Part shown: positions 46,391 through 59,052 of the stretch, in pieces
How the letters are laid out: the number at the start of each line of letters is the position of its first letter
Position numbering within the stretch: position 1 is the stretch's first letter
DNA from: Hydractinia symbiolongicarpus
Lineage: Eukaryota > Cnidaria > Hydrozoa > Anthoathecata > Hydractiniidae
Direction: 5' to 3'
DNA: 64,000 nt
Assembly (NCBI RefSeq): GCF_029227915.1
Contig: NC_079882.1
Span: forward strand, 11,780,001 to 11,844,000
Notes under the pieces: model-generated
Seen by the model: the letters and a program-made list of their open reading frames with translations, nothing else
Told to the model about the DNA's origin: nothing
Databases searched by the model: none
Made by a program: the position numbers and the translations under genes

Positions 46391-46530
46391 TTTCCGTAAT
46401 AGTTTACTGATTAGTTTTAAATGAAGCTATAAAGTAGCATCAACGCAAATTAAGAAGCAATCGACACACTTCTCCCACTCGATCAAGAATAATGACATTC
46501 TAAATGAGCCATGCTTTAGCTATGATTCAC
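46391..46530 (-). repeat. Inverted duplication arm, right
   Basis: Reverse complement of 36394-36535; about 1 kb from copy B of the sushi-like gene, as the left arm is about 1.5 kb from copy A. Confidence 0.85.
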
Positions 46531-47528
46531 TTTGCATCTTATTGTGTCCATTTTTGCTATGTTTCTTTCCTGATGGTGTTTTAGAACGTTTGAAAATGTG
46601 CCATTTGCATGCTGCTATCACTTCCTCAGGAATGTTGTCATCCATGACATGCGTTCAGTAGAAACTAAGTGACAATAAAACTTATTCTTAGTATTAGATA
46701 TTGTGCTTCTCCGAGTGAATGATTTCAAAGTCGTTGTCGTGTGTATGAAGGAGTATACTTAAAAGTAATTACCTGTTCATATTTACGTAACAGATGAGAA
46801 AGAATGCAGTAAGGCTGGTCTGATGAGGTTAAAAGCTTCCGAAAAAATCGTTATGAAGAAAGTAATGGAGATGAATCATCAACTTTGTGCTAGAAAAGGA
46901 GGGAGCAGACTTTCAGTCATGGTTTGAATCGATTAGTTAACTATTCCTGAAACTGCTAAGAATTTAGACGAGAAATATGTTACGGGGTTGGAAATTACGA
47001 TTATTCCCCCGGATATTATCTATAACGGTTAGGGTTATTGTTATTATGCATAATAACTGGTCAATGTGCATAATTCATGATCACAATCTTCGTAACATAT
47101 ACATGACGAAATACAGACGTCAAAGTTTTAGTGGCGCGAATGTGCGGTGTTTTTTTCGGTCGGTTTGGTGAGGAAAACAGGAACATATTTTTGCGGAATT
47201 AAAAGGAGTGGTCAGTGATAACAAAACGGAAGAAGTAATGTCGAAACAAATTCATTTTCGGGAATAAATAAATAAATATATATTTCTTATGTATACTATT
47301 AACATATGAACAGATTTAAAGAGAAAAAAAAGCTTTTTGTAAATCAATACAAATAAATCTATGTTATAATTCTAAAGTTCTCACGAGTTATTCTTTCCCT
47401 CCAACAACGTTTATAAGGACCATACTGTTTAGGTTATTAATTTCACATAACTTTATAATTAAGTTGCTAATAGCAAAGATTTATTTTGTTTTTATCCATG
47501 TTGTTCCTTATACTTTCTCTTTCTCTCG

Positions 47529-48032
47529 TTATTGTGACGGCCATTTGCTTCTTATGCATTCCGGATAAGGAGTCGAGATTTCTTTATGTCTTATGTCTAA
47601 CCATTTTCCTTCATCTTTACAAATAAATACCATCGCTTTCTTAGCATGTTCGTATCCATCCATACACTCAGTTAAACACATAATTCGGCCTAAACCTTTT
47701 CCTGAGCTGCAAATAAATCGACCATATTTCGGCATCATAACCTTTTCGCATTTTGAATCCTCAGGTACACCATAAGTAAAATCTCCTAAAATAAAATAAG
47801 CATTAATTAGCACAAAAAAATAAATTAACATAATTGTACTACAGTATACAAAGGAGCATGTTTTAAATGATCATTAGATGTATTTACCTTTCCATTGAAA
47901 CGAATATCTATCATCTGTTTTCCAATTTTTTGGTATTTTCACATTCTTGTAAAGTAAACTATCTTCAATACTTCTCATCTCAATCACAGCAATTGTTAAC
48001 ATGAAAAAAACAAATCCAAAATATTTATCCAT
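47529..48032 (-). CDS. Small secreted sushi-like (CCP) protein, copy B
   Basis: Exons 47888-48032 and 47529-47785 (phase 1), 133 residues. Exon 1 is the same length as in copy A (145 nt) and differs at very few codons, with the same signal peptide MDKYFGFVFFMLTIAVIEM. Exon 2 is more diverged: SKCEK, FICSS, CLTECMDGYE, ICKDEGKW, PYPEC; six cysteines, the even number expected of a folded sushi-like module. The C-terminus is longer (IRSKWPSQ). The intron starts with the same bases as in copy A, so the duplication is recent. Function unknown. Confidence 0.8.
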
Positions 48033-49421
48033 TTCTTGTATTCGTTTTTTTTTTCTCTTGTAAGATGAATAAACTGCAAAAGCTTTTCGATCGCTCCTTC
48101 CTCACACGACACTGCTGTACTGTGTGTCAGCTCTTCAAGCGAGCTGTCTTTTATAACCGCCGAAGAATTAATTACGGATATGCTGTCAATGCACTCAATA
48201 GAATATCCACTATGAAAATATGCGTACCATTTTTTAAACCTTCCTTTTAAGCTTTCCGGATAATTAATGGGAAAATGGTAACTAATTAAATCCTTAGGGA
48301 AAATAATAGCTGTGACGCGTTCGCCTCGTTATGAGAGGATTGACGTTTTTATTTATATCTTTTAACATTTAATAATGTGAATGGAACAACGAACATTAAA
48401 GTAGAAAAGTTCTTTTATCTCAAACATAACAGTTATTGCATAGTTTAAGAGTCACATCGGAGGAAAATAAAAAAACACTTTGTAAGAAACGAGCACCATA
48501 CCGCTTTGCGCATTTTCCCACGCTTGTTTATAAAAATTACAAGTTGCAGGGCTTTTCACCTGCTTACGTGACCTGAAAGCTTTGCTAGATTAAGGTGTCT
48601 ACGCACGGGATAATCGTTTGAAAGAAAAGAAAAAGCTTTTTTTCCAACATGCAGAAGTCGGCATAATTTTTTTCGGAAATCTTAATAAATGATGATTCGG
48701 CTCATTGTTTTTCTCTTATAAGCGCCTGTGTGATAAATTTTTTTTCAAGGAATTAGTAAATGCCTTGTAGGAACGGGCTTGATGGAAGAGCTTAACAGAA
48801 GAAGTACAGCTTCGCAGAACACGATAAAATAACATGACAAACGAGTTAGGTTTTATCACTCCATCTATTCTACGACATTTTTGACCTTCTCCGAAAAAAA
48901 AATACCGTAGAAGTTAAATCCTATTATTAGATCTGGGAAAAATCGGAAGGTTTTCGTCTTTGACCCGGACTTCAGAGAATTAAGTTCTCAAGTGGTTATA
49001 GTTGAAACTTAGCGAGAAACGTGGCATTCTATAGATTTTTGAATGATTTGTTCAAGCGAATAAAACTGTACAAAAGTTAGTGCACGGTAGTGTGAAAATC
49101 ATAAAAGCGACAATAGAAATCATACAGCTGTCAACAGAATGAATCCTGGGAACGCAAGCAGTAAAGTTCTGCAAAACGCATTTAGGGCGGGAAACGCCTA
49201 CATCTCACCTGTCAATTTAGTTATTTTAAAATCAAAAGTATAATAAAACTACCCGGATGATCGCGTAACTTTTTATAATGCAGCGTAATTATATAAACGG
49301 ATAGCATGAAACATTCGTTTATGTAACTATGCGGATGTTTTTAAATATAATTTCCATCAGTATGCTAAAATAACTTCACAAGAAAAGGCAATACGATGAG
49401 TTTTGATAATATGTAGAATTC
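48033..49421. other. No gene recognised
   Basis: AT-rich. Homology to the copy A upstream side ends within about 30 bp of the start codon. Confidence 0.45.
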
Positions 49422-49610
49422 ATGTTTTCACAGCGATGCAAATGTTTGATTGTTTGTTCTTTTTTTCATGTGATCATATTTATCCCCTATGTAATATATA
49501 ACCCTCAATTCGGTCCTCATGTAAGAATGACGGTACATATATCGATGATGGCTTGTATGTCAGCGGTGGTCTGCAAAAAGCCGACAGTTATCTTTGTGCT
49601 GAACAAATAA
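49422..49610 (+). pseudogene. Opsin-like GPCR fragment (TM6-TM7), doubtful
   Basis: The 62-codon frame has a hydrophobic segment with IPYVIYN, then FGPH, then SAVVCKKPTVIFVLNK. This resembles the opsin TM6 (WxPY) to TM7 (K of the retinal site, then NPxIYxxxNK) stretch seen in cnidarian opsins, including a Lys at about the right place, but NPxxY is not intact and nothing upstream in frame continues the receptor. Probably a decayed fragment if real. Confidence 0.25.
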
Positions 49611-52600
49611 AATTCATGATAATTCTCTTCACATTAACAGGAAGCTCTGCCAACGCATCCTGCGGAACAAAAGAAATGATTGTGTTGAACTGCTTAAAGC
49701 CAAAAATTAAGATTATCACGAAACATGCCTAAACAAAAAATGTTTTTCTTTTTTCTTCTTTTTGTGCGCCTTACAATGTCATATAGCTAAAGAGAAGGAG
49801 AAGTGGTAGACATGTTTAATTGGTTCCTGATATCTTGTCATCTAAAAAGGCCATATCAAAGAATTTGTTAAGATTTTTCTGGCATTGTCAATAGATCCGG
49901 GTAGAGAAAACGTTAGGTAACCATGGCAAAAACGGATTTATAAACGGAAAAAATATGTTGGACAGTTTAAACGTACATCTTTAATTGCAACAAAATTGAC
50001 AATAGGTCTGACGTGTGCTTTTATTAGAGGTCCAATAAATAGACAGGATACATCCCACATCTTTTTGTTCGTACAACCGCTCTACACATAACCGCACCTG
50101 ATTTTATATTCAACAAATAAATGACCGTTAACCTACTTCCTTTTGTTTTCGGACGTGGACATACTTTTTAGGGGAAACAATTATAGGAGGGATTTGAATT
50201 CGCGGATTAGCCTATTTTTCAATTGTTTTTTATCTGGCATCAAATTTAACAAGAAGCCGATGCCGCTTGAAAAATCATGCTTTTTGAGAACTACCTTCTC
50301 TTTCAGCATGCTTTCTTTGACAAAGCAATTTTATTATTTGGACCAATTTTAGTCTGAAACAGTAACAAGGTGACAAAAAATAAAGTTTTCATTTAAAAAT
50401 AAGGTTTTAAAGTTATAATCAGTTTCAGCATGTTTTTTTTTATTACTATGCCAAATTTTATGAGCTCCAGTCAGAAAGTCAAATCCAAAAAAACTCATGC
50501 TACATCCTACAAGAAGAACGCCACTCCGCACAAACAAGTCAAAAAAATAGATTTCTTTTCAGTGCTTGATTTAAGGGACTCTGAACTCGTTGATTTGTAA
50601 TGTTTTACTCCTTAAAATTTCCTTTTCTATAATGTTTATTACATTTAAAACCTAAGAACACCACATTAAGCAAAGTAGGATGTACCTCGGAGGAAATGCG
50701 TCATTTCACTTTCGCGATTGTGACCAAAAAAGTCACTGAACATCTGCGAAATGCCACGAATGTTTTTCCCCGCGAAAAAATGTATTCTAATAAATTATAA
50801 AATATCTTCTAATTGATTTGAACCGTTGCCCTATCACATTAACACCCCATGTAAAATGTCCCACCCACGGCACACAAGTTATTTTGAAATTAATCTCTAA
50901 AAGTCATTTGTCTGCCTCAAATGGTATCACAGTAGCGAGACACATCAAATGCAGTATATCAAGGACGGGAGAACCCGTGGATTTATCGACAGGCCATCGA
51001 CTAGTCTCTATAATAATTAGACGTTTTCTGTCTGTATTTGCGCAAAATGGTACCTCAGTAGCGGGACAAACAAAATACGGTATATAATGGACAGGAGAAC
51101 CCGATGATTGATAATAATACTCAACTTTCTGTCTGTGAGGCAAAAAATAATGATGCAAATTTGCGTGGATTTTTCCAAAGATGACGAAGTAGTTATCAAA
51201 GATGTTGAAGTTAACTATTTTGACACCATCTAACGATTAGTAGTGAATATTTCCTGAAAAAAAACTGTTTAAAGATGTTGCACGTATTTATCGAAGGAGA
51301 ATCTCCTTACACAACTCCTTTCTCTCAAAAACAGTCGAAGTATTCACTTTTGGCAAACAATATTTCGTGGTTGAAGCATATTTCTGGCTATTCCAAAGAT
51401 GACGAAATTAGTTTTCAAAGATGATGAAGTTAGCTATTTTGACATCTCGATGTTCGATGATCACGAGTTATGGCTATTGGATTGCATGTCGGTATCTCGG
51501 CCTTCTAGTGACGCCAATTGCGTATTTATGAGTCTGAGCGTCAACAATTGCAAAACGTATTTGGCACGGAAAAGAACAAATAAGAAAAAGAGAAAAATTA
51601 ATCGACTTTTTTCTTCTTCAGAGGTTAACTAAGGTTTTGATTGCGTCATTTGGTATGAATTTTTGCCACTGTACATATGGTAAAGCCACCTAATAATAGC
51701 TTATGTACTACTAAAAGGGGTTTCTTTTCTTGCCCAAGAGTTTAGTTTTAAAATCTTGCTAAGGTCAGTTTAGTTTACTAGACTTACTGTATCTACTACA
51801 CAAAAAACATGAAAAGAAAGGAATTGATCTCAACAACTCGATATCTTATCAATATCGCTAATCTATTGATTAATTGCCTAAAATATGTCCTCAGTTTTTT
51901 TATAATTCATTCTGAAGCTTGTGTTAAATTACGAAAAAATCCACTCATTGACGTAAGAAAACTTTATAACCTGTCTGAAATATTATTAAACATATTAAGG
52001 ATGGTAATGTCTTTATAATAAAATACAAAAATAATATAACATACGAACTGTCTCGTAGAAATCGTACAAATGGTTACATTTGTGAAAGAGTACAAAACGT
52101 AGTTCCCAGGGTCTTTTTCCCATGGTTGAAAACAAGTTAATAATAAGAATACTACACCGCAAATTATGTTCACTTTAAAGTCTTAAAATTGACATTTTAA
52201 GTACTCATGTTCTTAAAAGCAATTGTTATTACAAACACGTGAAAATAAAAAGAAAAAGAGCTTTTTAATTGGAACAAAATAACTACTTTATAAATTTTCA
52301 ATTCTTTTTTTCTATCATCGTTGTTTTTAGCTTTTGGTTAACCGAAAAGAGTCTGGGACGAGGTTCAGATAAACACCATTTCATACAATTGTATTGGTTA
52401 TGCATGTTCGTGGAGACATGTACTGCTACTAAATTGCATCCTGAATCTACTTCAACTTAACGTTTCAGTTGCATATAAACAATATAAAGTACAGACGAAG
52501 TAGGCGGTTATTGGCGCTCCTTCTTCACCGCAAAGACTTTTTTTGGTTTGATTTCACATAAGGATTGTATTGAACTTTAGGAATGAACCATGCTGTGCGC

Positions 52601-55600
52601 AATCAAATACATTTTTTGTTTTTATTGACGATAGATATATTTCTTTCTTTTTGTTTTGTGGCAACGGCGTCTTCAAGAATAACTTTTGAATATAAATATA
52701 CTGATAAAGTTTCTTGTTTCATTGTCAACAAAAAAAATCATTGGACAAGAGCGATTGTTCATATGAAGCAATTAGCGTTTAAATTTGGCATGGATAAAAA
52801 AATAACACATACCATGCTTTAATAATTTTAAGTCAATTATAATGTTTGCGTCTTTGAATATAAGCTATATGGGTAGGTCGCTTGTGACGAAAAGTAGAAA
52901 CCAATTCAACTTTTCGTCATGACGAAAATCGCGACCAATCAAATTCGAGTATATATGACGATCGTCGTAAAAATCGTGTGGAGATTCGCTCTTAGCTCGT
53001 ATTTTTGACAGGTACCACAACATAAACTGTTTGGTCGTTACTGTAAAATAGAGAGGTTAAGTTTTCACGAATTATAACGTCATTAACAAGGTTATTTTGG
53101 TTGGCCTAGCTGCAAGAGAATAAGCAAAATGTTGCTGTTTGACCATATGGATGAATAGTAAAAAAAATCATCTTCAATGTCCAGGGTTGTAGTTTCATTT
53201 TGTTTGTATACTAAGTGTAATATTGTGCGCCTTTTCTAGTAAAAATTAACATATTAGCAACGAAAAAAGGCGCATCGGGAAAAATAGCCTTTCAGATTAG
53301 AAAAATCCCCGTGTAGATTTAAATTAAAACAATTCTGAAGCAATGAAATAGGACGTAGATAAAGCAAGTAGTTACAACAGATCTAATTGTCGGAGTGTTG
53401 GTAGTTAATTCAATTTCTCTTTTTGTTCACGATTGATGAAAGAAAAAAGAAAATCTGCAAAATAAATAGAAAAATCAGGAGTCTTTCATTTTTTTAATAT
53501 CGTACTTAATTCGGAATTTTTTTAGTTAGATAAAATTTGGAACAAGGGCCGCTCTCCAACAGAGAAATTTTGCATTTCTAAAATAAAACAAATTTGTTAA
53601 TAAAGCATCTAATAAGGTGTTTACATCCAGTGTTGTCAAATAAATGCTTTTAAATTGAGTTTTTCCTTCCATCTTATCTCAAGATACGCGTCAAACACAA
53701 TAACTGGATTATGCCAAGCTAATTTGTCTGTAATTGCCATGTTTGTCAGCATTTTGCTATCTTGCAGTTCAATAAATATAATTATTATCTTTATGAGCAG
53801 TGTGTGTTTCAGACCTGTGGGAAACCTTAAATTTCTTTGTTTTGAAGTATTCTCTTTAAGTGTGGTCATTAATTTGTATTTCATTTACATTCAACGAAAA
53901 ACGTCAAGTGTAGTTCAGTTGAACATACAAAGATAAAATTCATCATGTTTTAACTTTTCCATACAGTTCCAATATATGTTTATTAACAAAGAGAATGTTG
54001 AAATCTGCTGTTTCATCTGTTGCTAAGACCACGTTTGCAGTAAAGATCGCTTGCCAAACCAGCTGCTTGAGATAATTAATTAGATAATTAGGCGTAGACG
54101 GACGAGGAGGTTGACATGCACGTAGTTAAAGTAAAATATCGTACAAAAGGGCTGTGAAAAGAAAAACAGCTTCATACAAGTTTTTTGGATCACAGCTTTA
54201 ATAAAATCTGCATCACATGTACAATACGAATCAATTCAGCAACATTCATAAAAAAGAATTCGAAAGGCTGCTGTCAGGAAAGAATGTGGTCAGTAACATT
54301 ATTGATGTACCACTTCAGGTAACTCTGTAGCAACACAGCTTTTGCAATAACTTCAATTCAAAAAGAGTCAACAACACGATCGTGACATGGGTTTAAGAAA
54401 ACAGAAAACATCTGTATGCTAGTTACGTGGCGAAAGGACAGCACAGCGTGACAAGTGGAATTTCAAAGCCTTTCTAAATCAGCAACACTGATAACAAGTT
54501 CTAAAAAAGATGAAAGAGGATCGCGTTAAATACGATAGAGTAAACAATATTTTTTACTTATCAAAATATTTAAAACATTTGACATTCTTGCATGTAGAGG
54601 GGAACTTTGTGAAGAAAGGCCAAAGTTTTTTTTAACTTTTGTTTAAACGTGTTAGTCTGATAACAACTTGAGTGGATAAACAGCATACTTGAATTTTTCT
54701 GTTAACATACTGCAATCATCCCTATGTATTAAAAAAGTTGTTTTGTTTACAACTAAACATATCATTGCGCGCCCCTTTTGTTTGTATACAACGCCTTCTT
54801 TGTCCATGTGATTTAAGCTGGCCTGAAGCTTTATTTAATGTCGAAGATTAATCTTGTATCCGTTTTGATGTATATGAAATCATTTCTGATATTTTGTTTA
54901 CGGAAGAAGTGAAAAGGATATGGTAATTTTAAAATGACGCGCTTAACTAACCTGCATGTTGTTACAGTGGAGTGCAAATTAGAACTCAATTAACGTAATC
55001 TGTTGTATTTGATTCCTTGTTCTGCATAACAGAAGATTAAATGATGCCAGCTGCATTGTCACTAACCCAACGGAAATAGTATTTCATGCAACATCATTTT
55101 AAGGCTGTCAAAATGACAACCTTAATAGTGAGAAATCTTAAAACAGATTGGTTATAACGAAGGCTATTGCTTCTGAATGTTAAGCTGAATGGAAATGTTA
55201 GCTGTAAAATTAGAAAGTTTGGTGTTTTTTCATCAGAACTCCTTTCATCAGCTACACGGAGATGACTTCAAAGCATGGTTGTGTTGTAGAATCCTCAATG
55301 CATGTCTCCCTTACGAGACACTTGAAGATTGTGTATGGGTTGATTAAATTAATAAGATTTGACGATGTTATTTTTAAAATTTACTTCCTGTCGACAAACA
55401 TAGGTTAGAGAAGTTCACGGAATCGTATCATAAATATCACTTCAGACCTAAATTACATAACGGCATGAAATAACTTTTGATAGTTTTAAAAATCTTCTTT
55501 TTCAACAACGTATTATATTTTTTTTAAAGTGCTCAAAAAAATGTTTTCTTTTTATTTTATGAAATCTGTATCTACTAAGAGAATCCGAAATTGCTGATTA

Positions 55601-55990
55601 TTTAAAATAAAATAGCATAAATTTCCCCTCAAGTTTTGTTTATTTTTTTTTTCTAAACCGTGGAATTAATGTTTTTAGATATTTGTAGATTTATATTCAT
55701 CACCTCTAAAAAAAACTTTTAGTCACTTTCACGCATTTGTAAAGTTCTTGATTACGATTTCTTAGTCACTTCTCCACGTGGCAAACAACATCTGAAACAA
55801 ATTTAGAGAGATTTTTAAAATTTCGAAAAATTTCCTGTGGCCAGGACCAATTGTTTTCTAGCCTCGCAAAGATGTGATTTTTGAGCCGTTTTTGCTTTTT
55901 GTAACGTTTTTTAGAAACACCGAACTGAAAGTAAGCCTTTGAACATGTTTAAGTTCCTACACAACGTTCATGACAAAATGGCGATGATGC
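49611..55990. other. Gene-poor region with dispersed repeats
   Basis: Contains two copies of a dispersed repeat (50890-51005, 51025-51110) sharing GGACGGGAGAACCCGTGGAT-like ends with 41590-41705, a duplicated block with CAAAGATGATGAAGTTAGCT near 51180-51240 and 51395-51450, and a nested hairpin at 52876-52936. An ATG-led 79-codon frame at 52583-52822 has a hydrophobic N-terminus but no recognisable family. Confidence 0.45.
50890..51110 (+). repeat. Two tandem copies of a dispersed repeat
   Basis: Both copies contain AAATGGTA-CAGTAGCGxGAC followed about 30 bp later by GGACxGGAGAACCCG. A third, more diverged copy lies at 41590-41705. They could be SINE or LINE 3' ends. Confidence 0.55.
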
Positions 55991-56087
55991 AACCTCGTCC
56001 CCAGGGCATCTTGTATCTTTTCTGATCCCGGGACGGCGATACAAACCCGGAGTCAGAAAAGATACAAGATGCCCTGGGGACGAGGTT
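55991..56087. mobile_element. 97-bp foldback element with 35-bp perfect arms
   Basis: Arms 55991-56025 and 56053-56087 begin AACCTCGTCCCCAGGGCATC and its complement; the loop is 27 bp. A GGCGATGATG direct repeat lies on both sides (55980-55989 and 56088-56097), which looks like a target duplication. The same CCTGGGGACGAGG end occurs at 34107-34120. Confidence 0.8.
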
Positions 56088-56491
56088 GGCGATGATGATT
56101 TTTTTTTAAGCGAAGAAGCTCCAAAACAAAAAAAAAAACTTTATTTCGGTATGCTGATGGGGATCTGTAACTTTTTAGGAAAAAAGAGAGGCATGCGTTT
56201 GAATAAAACTTAGTACGGCTGGGCAGGTATAAAAATAAATGAAATGATAGAAATAAATTCTGTCAGTAGTTTTGGTCATCAGAGGCTTAAATTTATATGT
56301 TAACGTTTATATATTTCGATAAAACGACGGGATAAAACGGCGATAAAAAGGTGTTAGTAAAAGGGGTGGACTGCTGCAGTACCTTCCACAGCCATGTAAG
56401 TTCATAACATATTAGTAGTGAACAAAAGTGTCATCACTTCGTTTGATAAGAAATGCTTTACCTGTCATTGGGTGAGATGTAGTTCAATAAC

Positions 56492-56816
56492 CAGGGGCGG
56501 CGCCACAATTTCCGAAATGGGGGGCTTAGGCATAGTAGCATAGCATAGTATTTTGAGATTTTAGTAACAATCAAAGAGCGAAGCGAGTTGCTGAAACAGC
56601 TGGGTTACAGGGGGCGTTGTAAACCAACGCTTATTTAGAGTCCTAAAACACGTATAACGGCTATATTTAGCGAGATAGCCTGCAGATTCTCTGGTTGGAT
56701 AACATCAATTTTCACGCAGTGATAGAGACACTTATTGTCAGAAATTAAAAATTATTACTAAGCAAAAAAGGGGGGAAGCTGAAGCACCCCCTGCCCTACC
56801 AGTGGCGCCGCCCCTG
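56492..56816. mobile_element. 325-bp MITE with 5-bp ATAAC target duplication and a paralogous empty site
   Basis: Terminal inverted repeats CAGGGGCGGCGCCAC / GTGGCGCCGCCCCTG. ATAAC flanks both ends (56487-56491, 56817-56821). The sequence around the insertion is duplicated at about 57237-57293, where TTCAATAACAACGTG is uninterrupted, giving an empty-site comparison. The TIR start CAGGGGCGG is hAT-like, but hAT elements usually give 8 bp, so the superfamily is open. Confidence 0.9.
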
Positions 56817-57768
56817 ATAACAACGTGCGACATGTGTGGGCTGATGACATAATTTACATAGAATCAATGTTGCATTCGGACACTTTTGAGGTCAACATCA
56901 CTCATTGCAACATCGCTTGCTGTTCTGGTGCAGGGAAGACAAAGTAGCCAGCTCCTAGTAACAGTTAATTCTCATCTTAATCCATAAGCTCGAGATGCTT
57001 TTGTAACTTTTCTTTTTAAAGGAAAAAGAAACAACTGCATTCTTGGACTCATTCCACCGAACCACGTGAAAACAAGTTAAATCTGCAGAATACGTTGGTT
57101 ACATTGACTTTTTTTGTGTGCAACCGGACTATTTTGGTTCAAATAACAAAAAGCCGTTTGCCCTCTGATTCAGAACCTTCTTACTGAAACATCACCTCTT
57201 GCTTCGTTCGATGTGTTTGTTAGCTAAGGTGTTTAAAAATGCTTTACCTGTCATTAGGTCAGCGTTGGTTCAATAACAACGTGTGTACATGTGTCTTCGG
57301 GTATTTTCCTGCAGTGAAATTTATTTACGTCTAGTGATAACCATGGTATCTTTTGCACATGAGATTGCATTGTAGAGGATAAAATGAAGGCCACATACAC
57401 ATGTTGCTTGCTTGTTAAAAAGGGAGCCATATCGTTTTAAAGGAATGACTTTTCGCCAGTAGCTTCTACAGATCTTGTTTTATATTTAAAGATCATGTTG
57501 CTTAAAAATTTTGCAAGATAGCAGTCTCTTTTATTTTTGTTATGAGTCCCCTACTAAAACTTCTAACAATTTACCAGCAAATAACACAATAAAGTCAAAA
57601 ATACTTTGATGTTTGCCGCATCACGTGGGAGCTCGTTTTCAAGATGGCGATTGGAATTGTGTGCAAGTAACCGGTTTAACCATGTTTATTTATTATCAAC
57701 CAAAAAGAGAATTTTCTAGTTATGATGTGAAATTAAGTTCGGTCCGGGGTTTTTCGAACATACTATGA

Positions 57769-58454
57769 CCGGGGGGAGGGGGCGGAATCCACCCCCCCCC
57801 CCCCCCCCCTCAATAACTTTTCATAGGGATGTTTAAATTGAATCAAACTTGGTATACTTATAGTACGAACAAATTGGCAGCAATAAATTTTTGCTTGCGT
57901 CAGCACATTTTCTGTGACGTCATCGGAAGCTTGAAATTTGTTATAATTGCCACTATTTGCTTAAATTTGAATTACTTCTGTTCTGGAGCAAATTTTTGCA
58001 TTCTGTTTGAAGTTTCTGAAAGCTAAATAAAAGTTATTTAACATGTTCTCCGGTTTTTACGTGGATCGCATAAAAAATTGCCCGAAAATCCGAGTTTTTC
58101 CGATTTTCGGGTAAATTCTGACAAAATCTGGAAATCGGATTAATCACGTGTCTAAATTATGCAAAATGATTCTTCTTAATAAAACAAAGGTGTGTTGCAA
58201 GTTTCTAGTTCTAAATATAATCCTAACAGGAGTTATTAAATTTTCACCATTATAAGGATTTCATAGAGATTTTTAGGGGGTAGTTTCAAGTAATGGCCAA
58301 TAGCAAAGCCTCTGAAAGGTATGGGACCTAATAATTTGGCATGCAGGTGTCTAATAGATAAATATTGAAACTCAGTAAGTTTCATAGCCATATAACATAG
58401 CAATAAGGAGTTATTAAAAGAAACCCGTCTGGGGGAGCAGAATCCGCCCCCGAA
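57769..58454. mobile_element. 686-bp non-autonomous element with GC-rich inverted ends
   Basis: Ends GGGGGCGGAATCCACCCCC (left) and the complement of GGGGGAGCAGAATCCGCCCCC (right), with TATGA directly outside each end (57764-57768, 58455-58459). The interior matches the degenerate copy at 4058-4513. The left end holds an 18-C run (57792-57809). Confidence 0.75.
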
Positions 58455-58882
58455 TATGATTAAAGTGAGAGGTGAGCTATAAAACCCAATTCGTTTTCCC
58501 TAACATATTGCCTTTATATTTCTCATCAAAATCGTGCAAAATTTCACATTCCTTTTAAAATGCATACAATAACTTTCGTTCATTAAAACGAGACTTTCTG
58601 TTATGATACAATCTACACGAAATCGTTGCACATAATAAAATATATTTTGTGTCTAAAAACCGATTTGGTAGCTATATATTTTTAGCTTGCAAGTAAAACT
58701 TCGAAATCTAAAAGCAGATTTTTTTGCACTATTTATTTTTCTTATACTATATAGTCCTAAACTTTTAGGGCCGTAGCAAGCAAGTAACATTTTTTGAATA
58801 GGAGGGAAAGAGAAAATAATTTACCATTGTATGAGTGAGGCCAATATAAAAGGAAAATTCGGAGATGAAAAATGTTGGATCA

Positions 58883-59052
58883 GGGAGAATACAGTGCCTA
58901 CGTATAAAACAGGAAAAAATTCGAAGGTTTTAATCCCTCCATTGATCAAAATTCTTTATTTTAAAATATTATATGAGGGAGAATATGGTACCTACGTATA
59001 AGACGGGAAAAACTCGGAGATTTTAATCTCTCCATTGACCAAAATGCTGTAT
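58883..59052 (+). repeat. Tandem duplication, about 94-bp unit
   Basis: GGGAGAATA...CCTACGTATAA and TTTTAATC..CTCCATTGA blocks occur at 58883-58964 and again at 58977-59052 with about 15% differences. Confidence 0.7.

Larger units (their letters stand above)
42584..47528. other. Gene-free region with palindromes
   Basis: No gene recognised in about 5 kb. Contains the double palindrome at 43637-43723, an AT microsatellite near 44507-44530, a small hairpin ATCTTTGATGC/GCATCAAAGAT near 46060-46095, and the right arm of the inverted duplication. Confidence 0.5.

Noticed and set aside
52583-52822. 79-codon ATG-led frame with hydrophobic N-terminus
   Set aside because: Could be a small secreted protein, but lacks cysteines, family likeness or a paralogue; not enough to call a gene.
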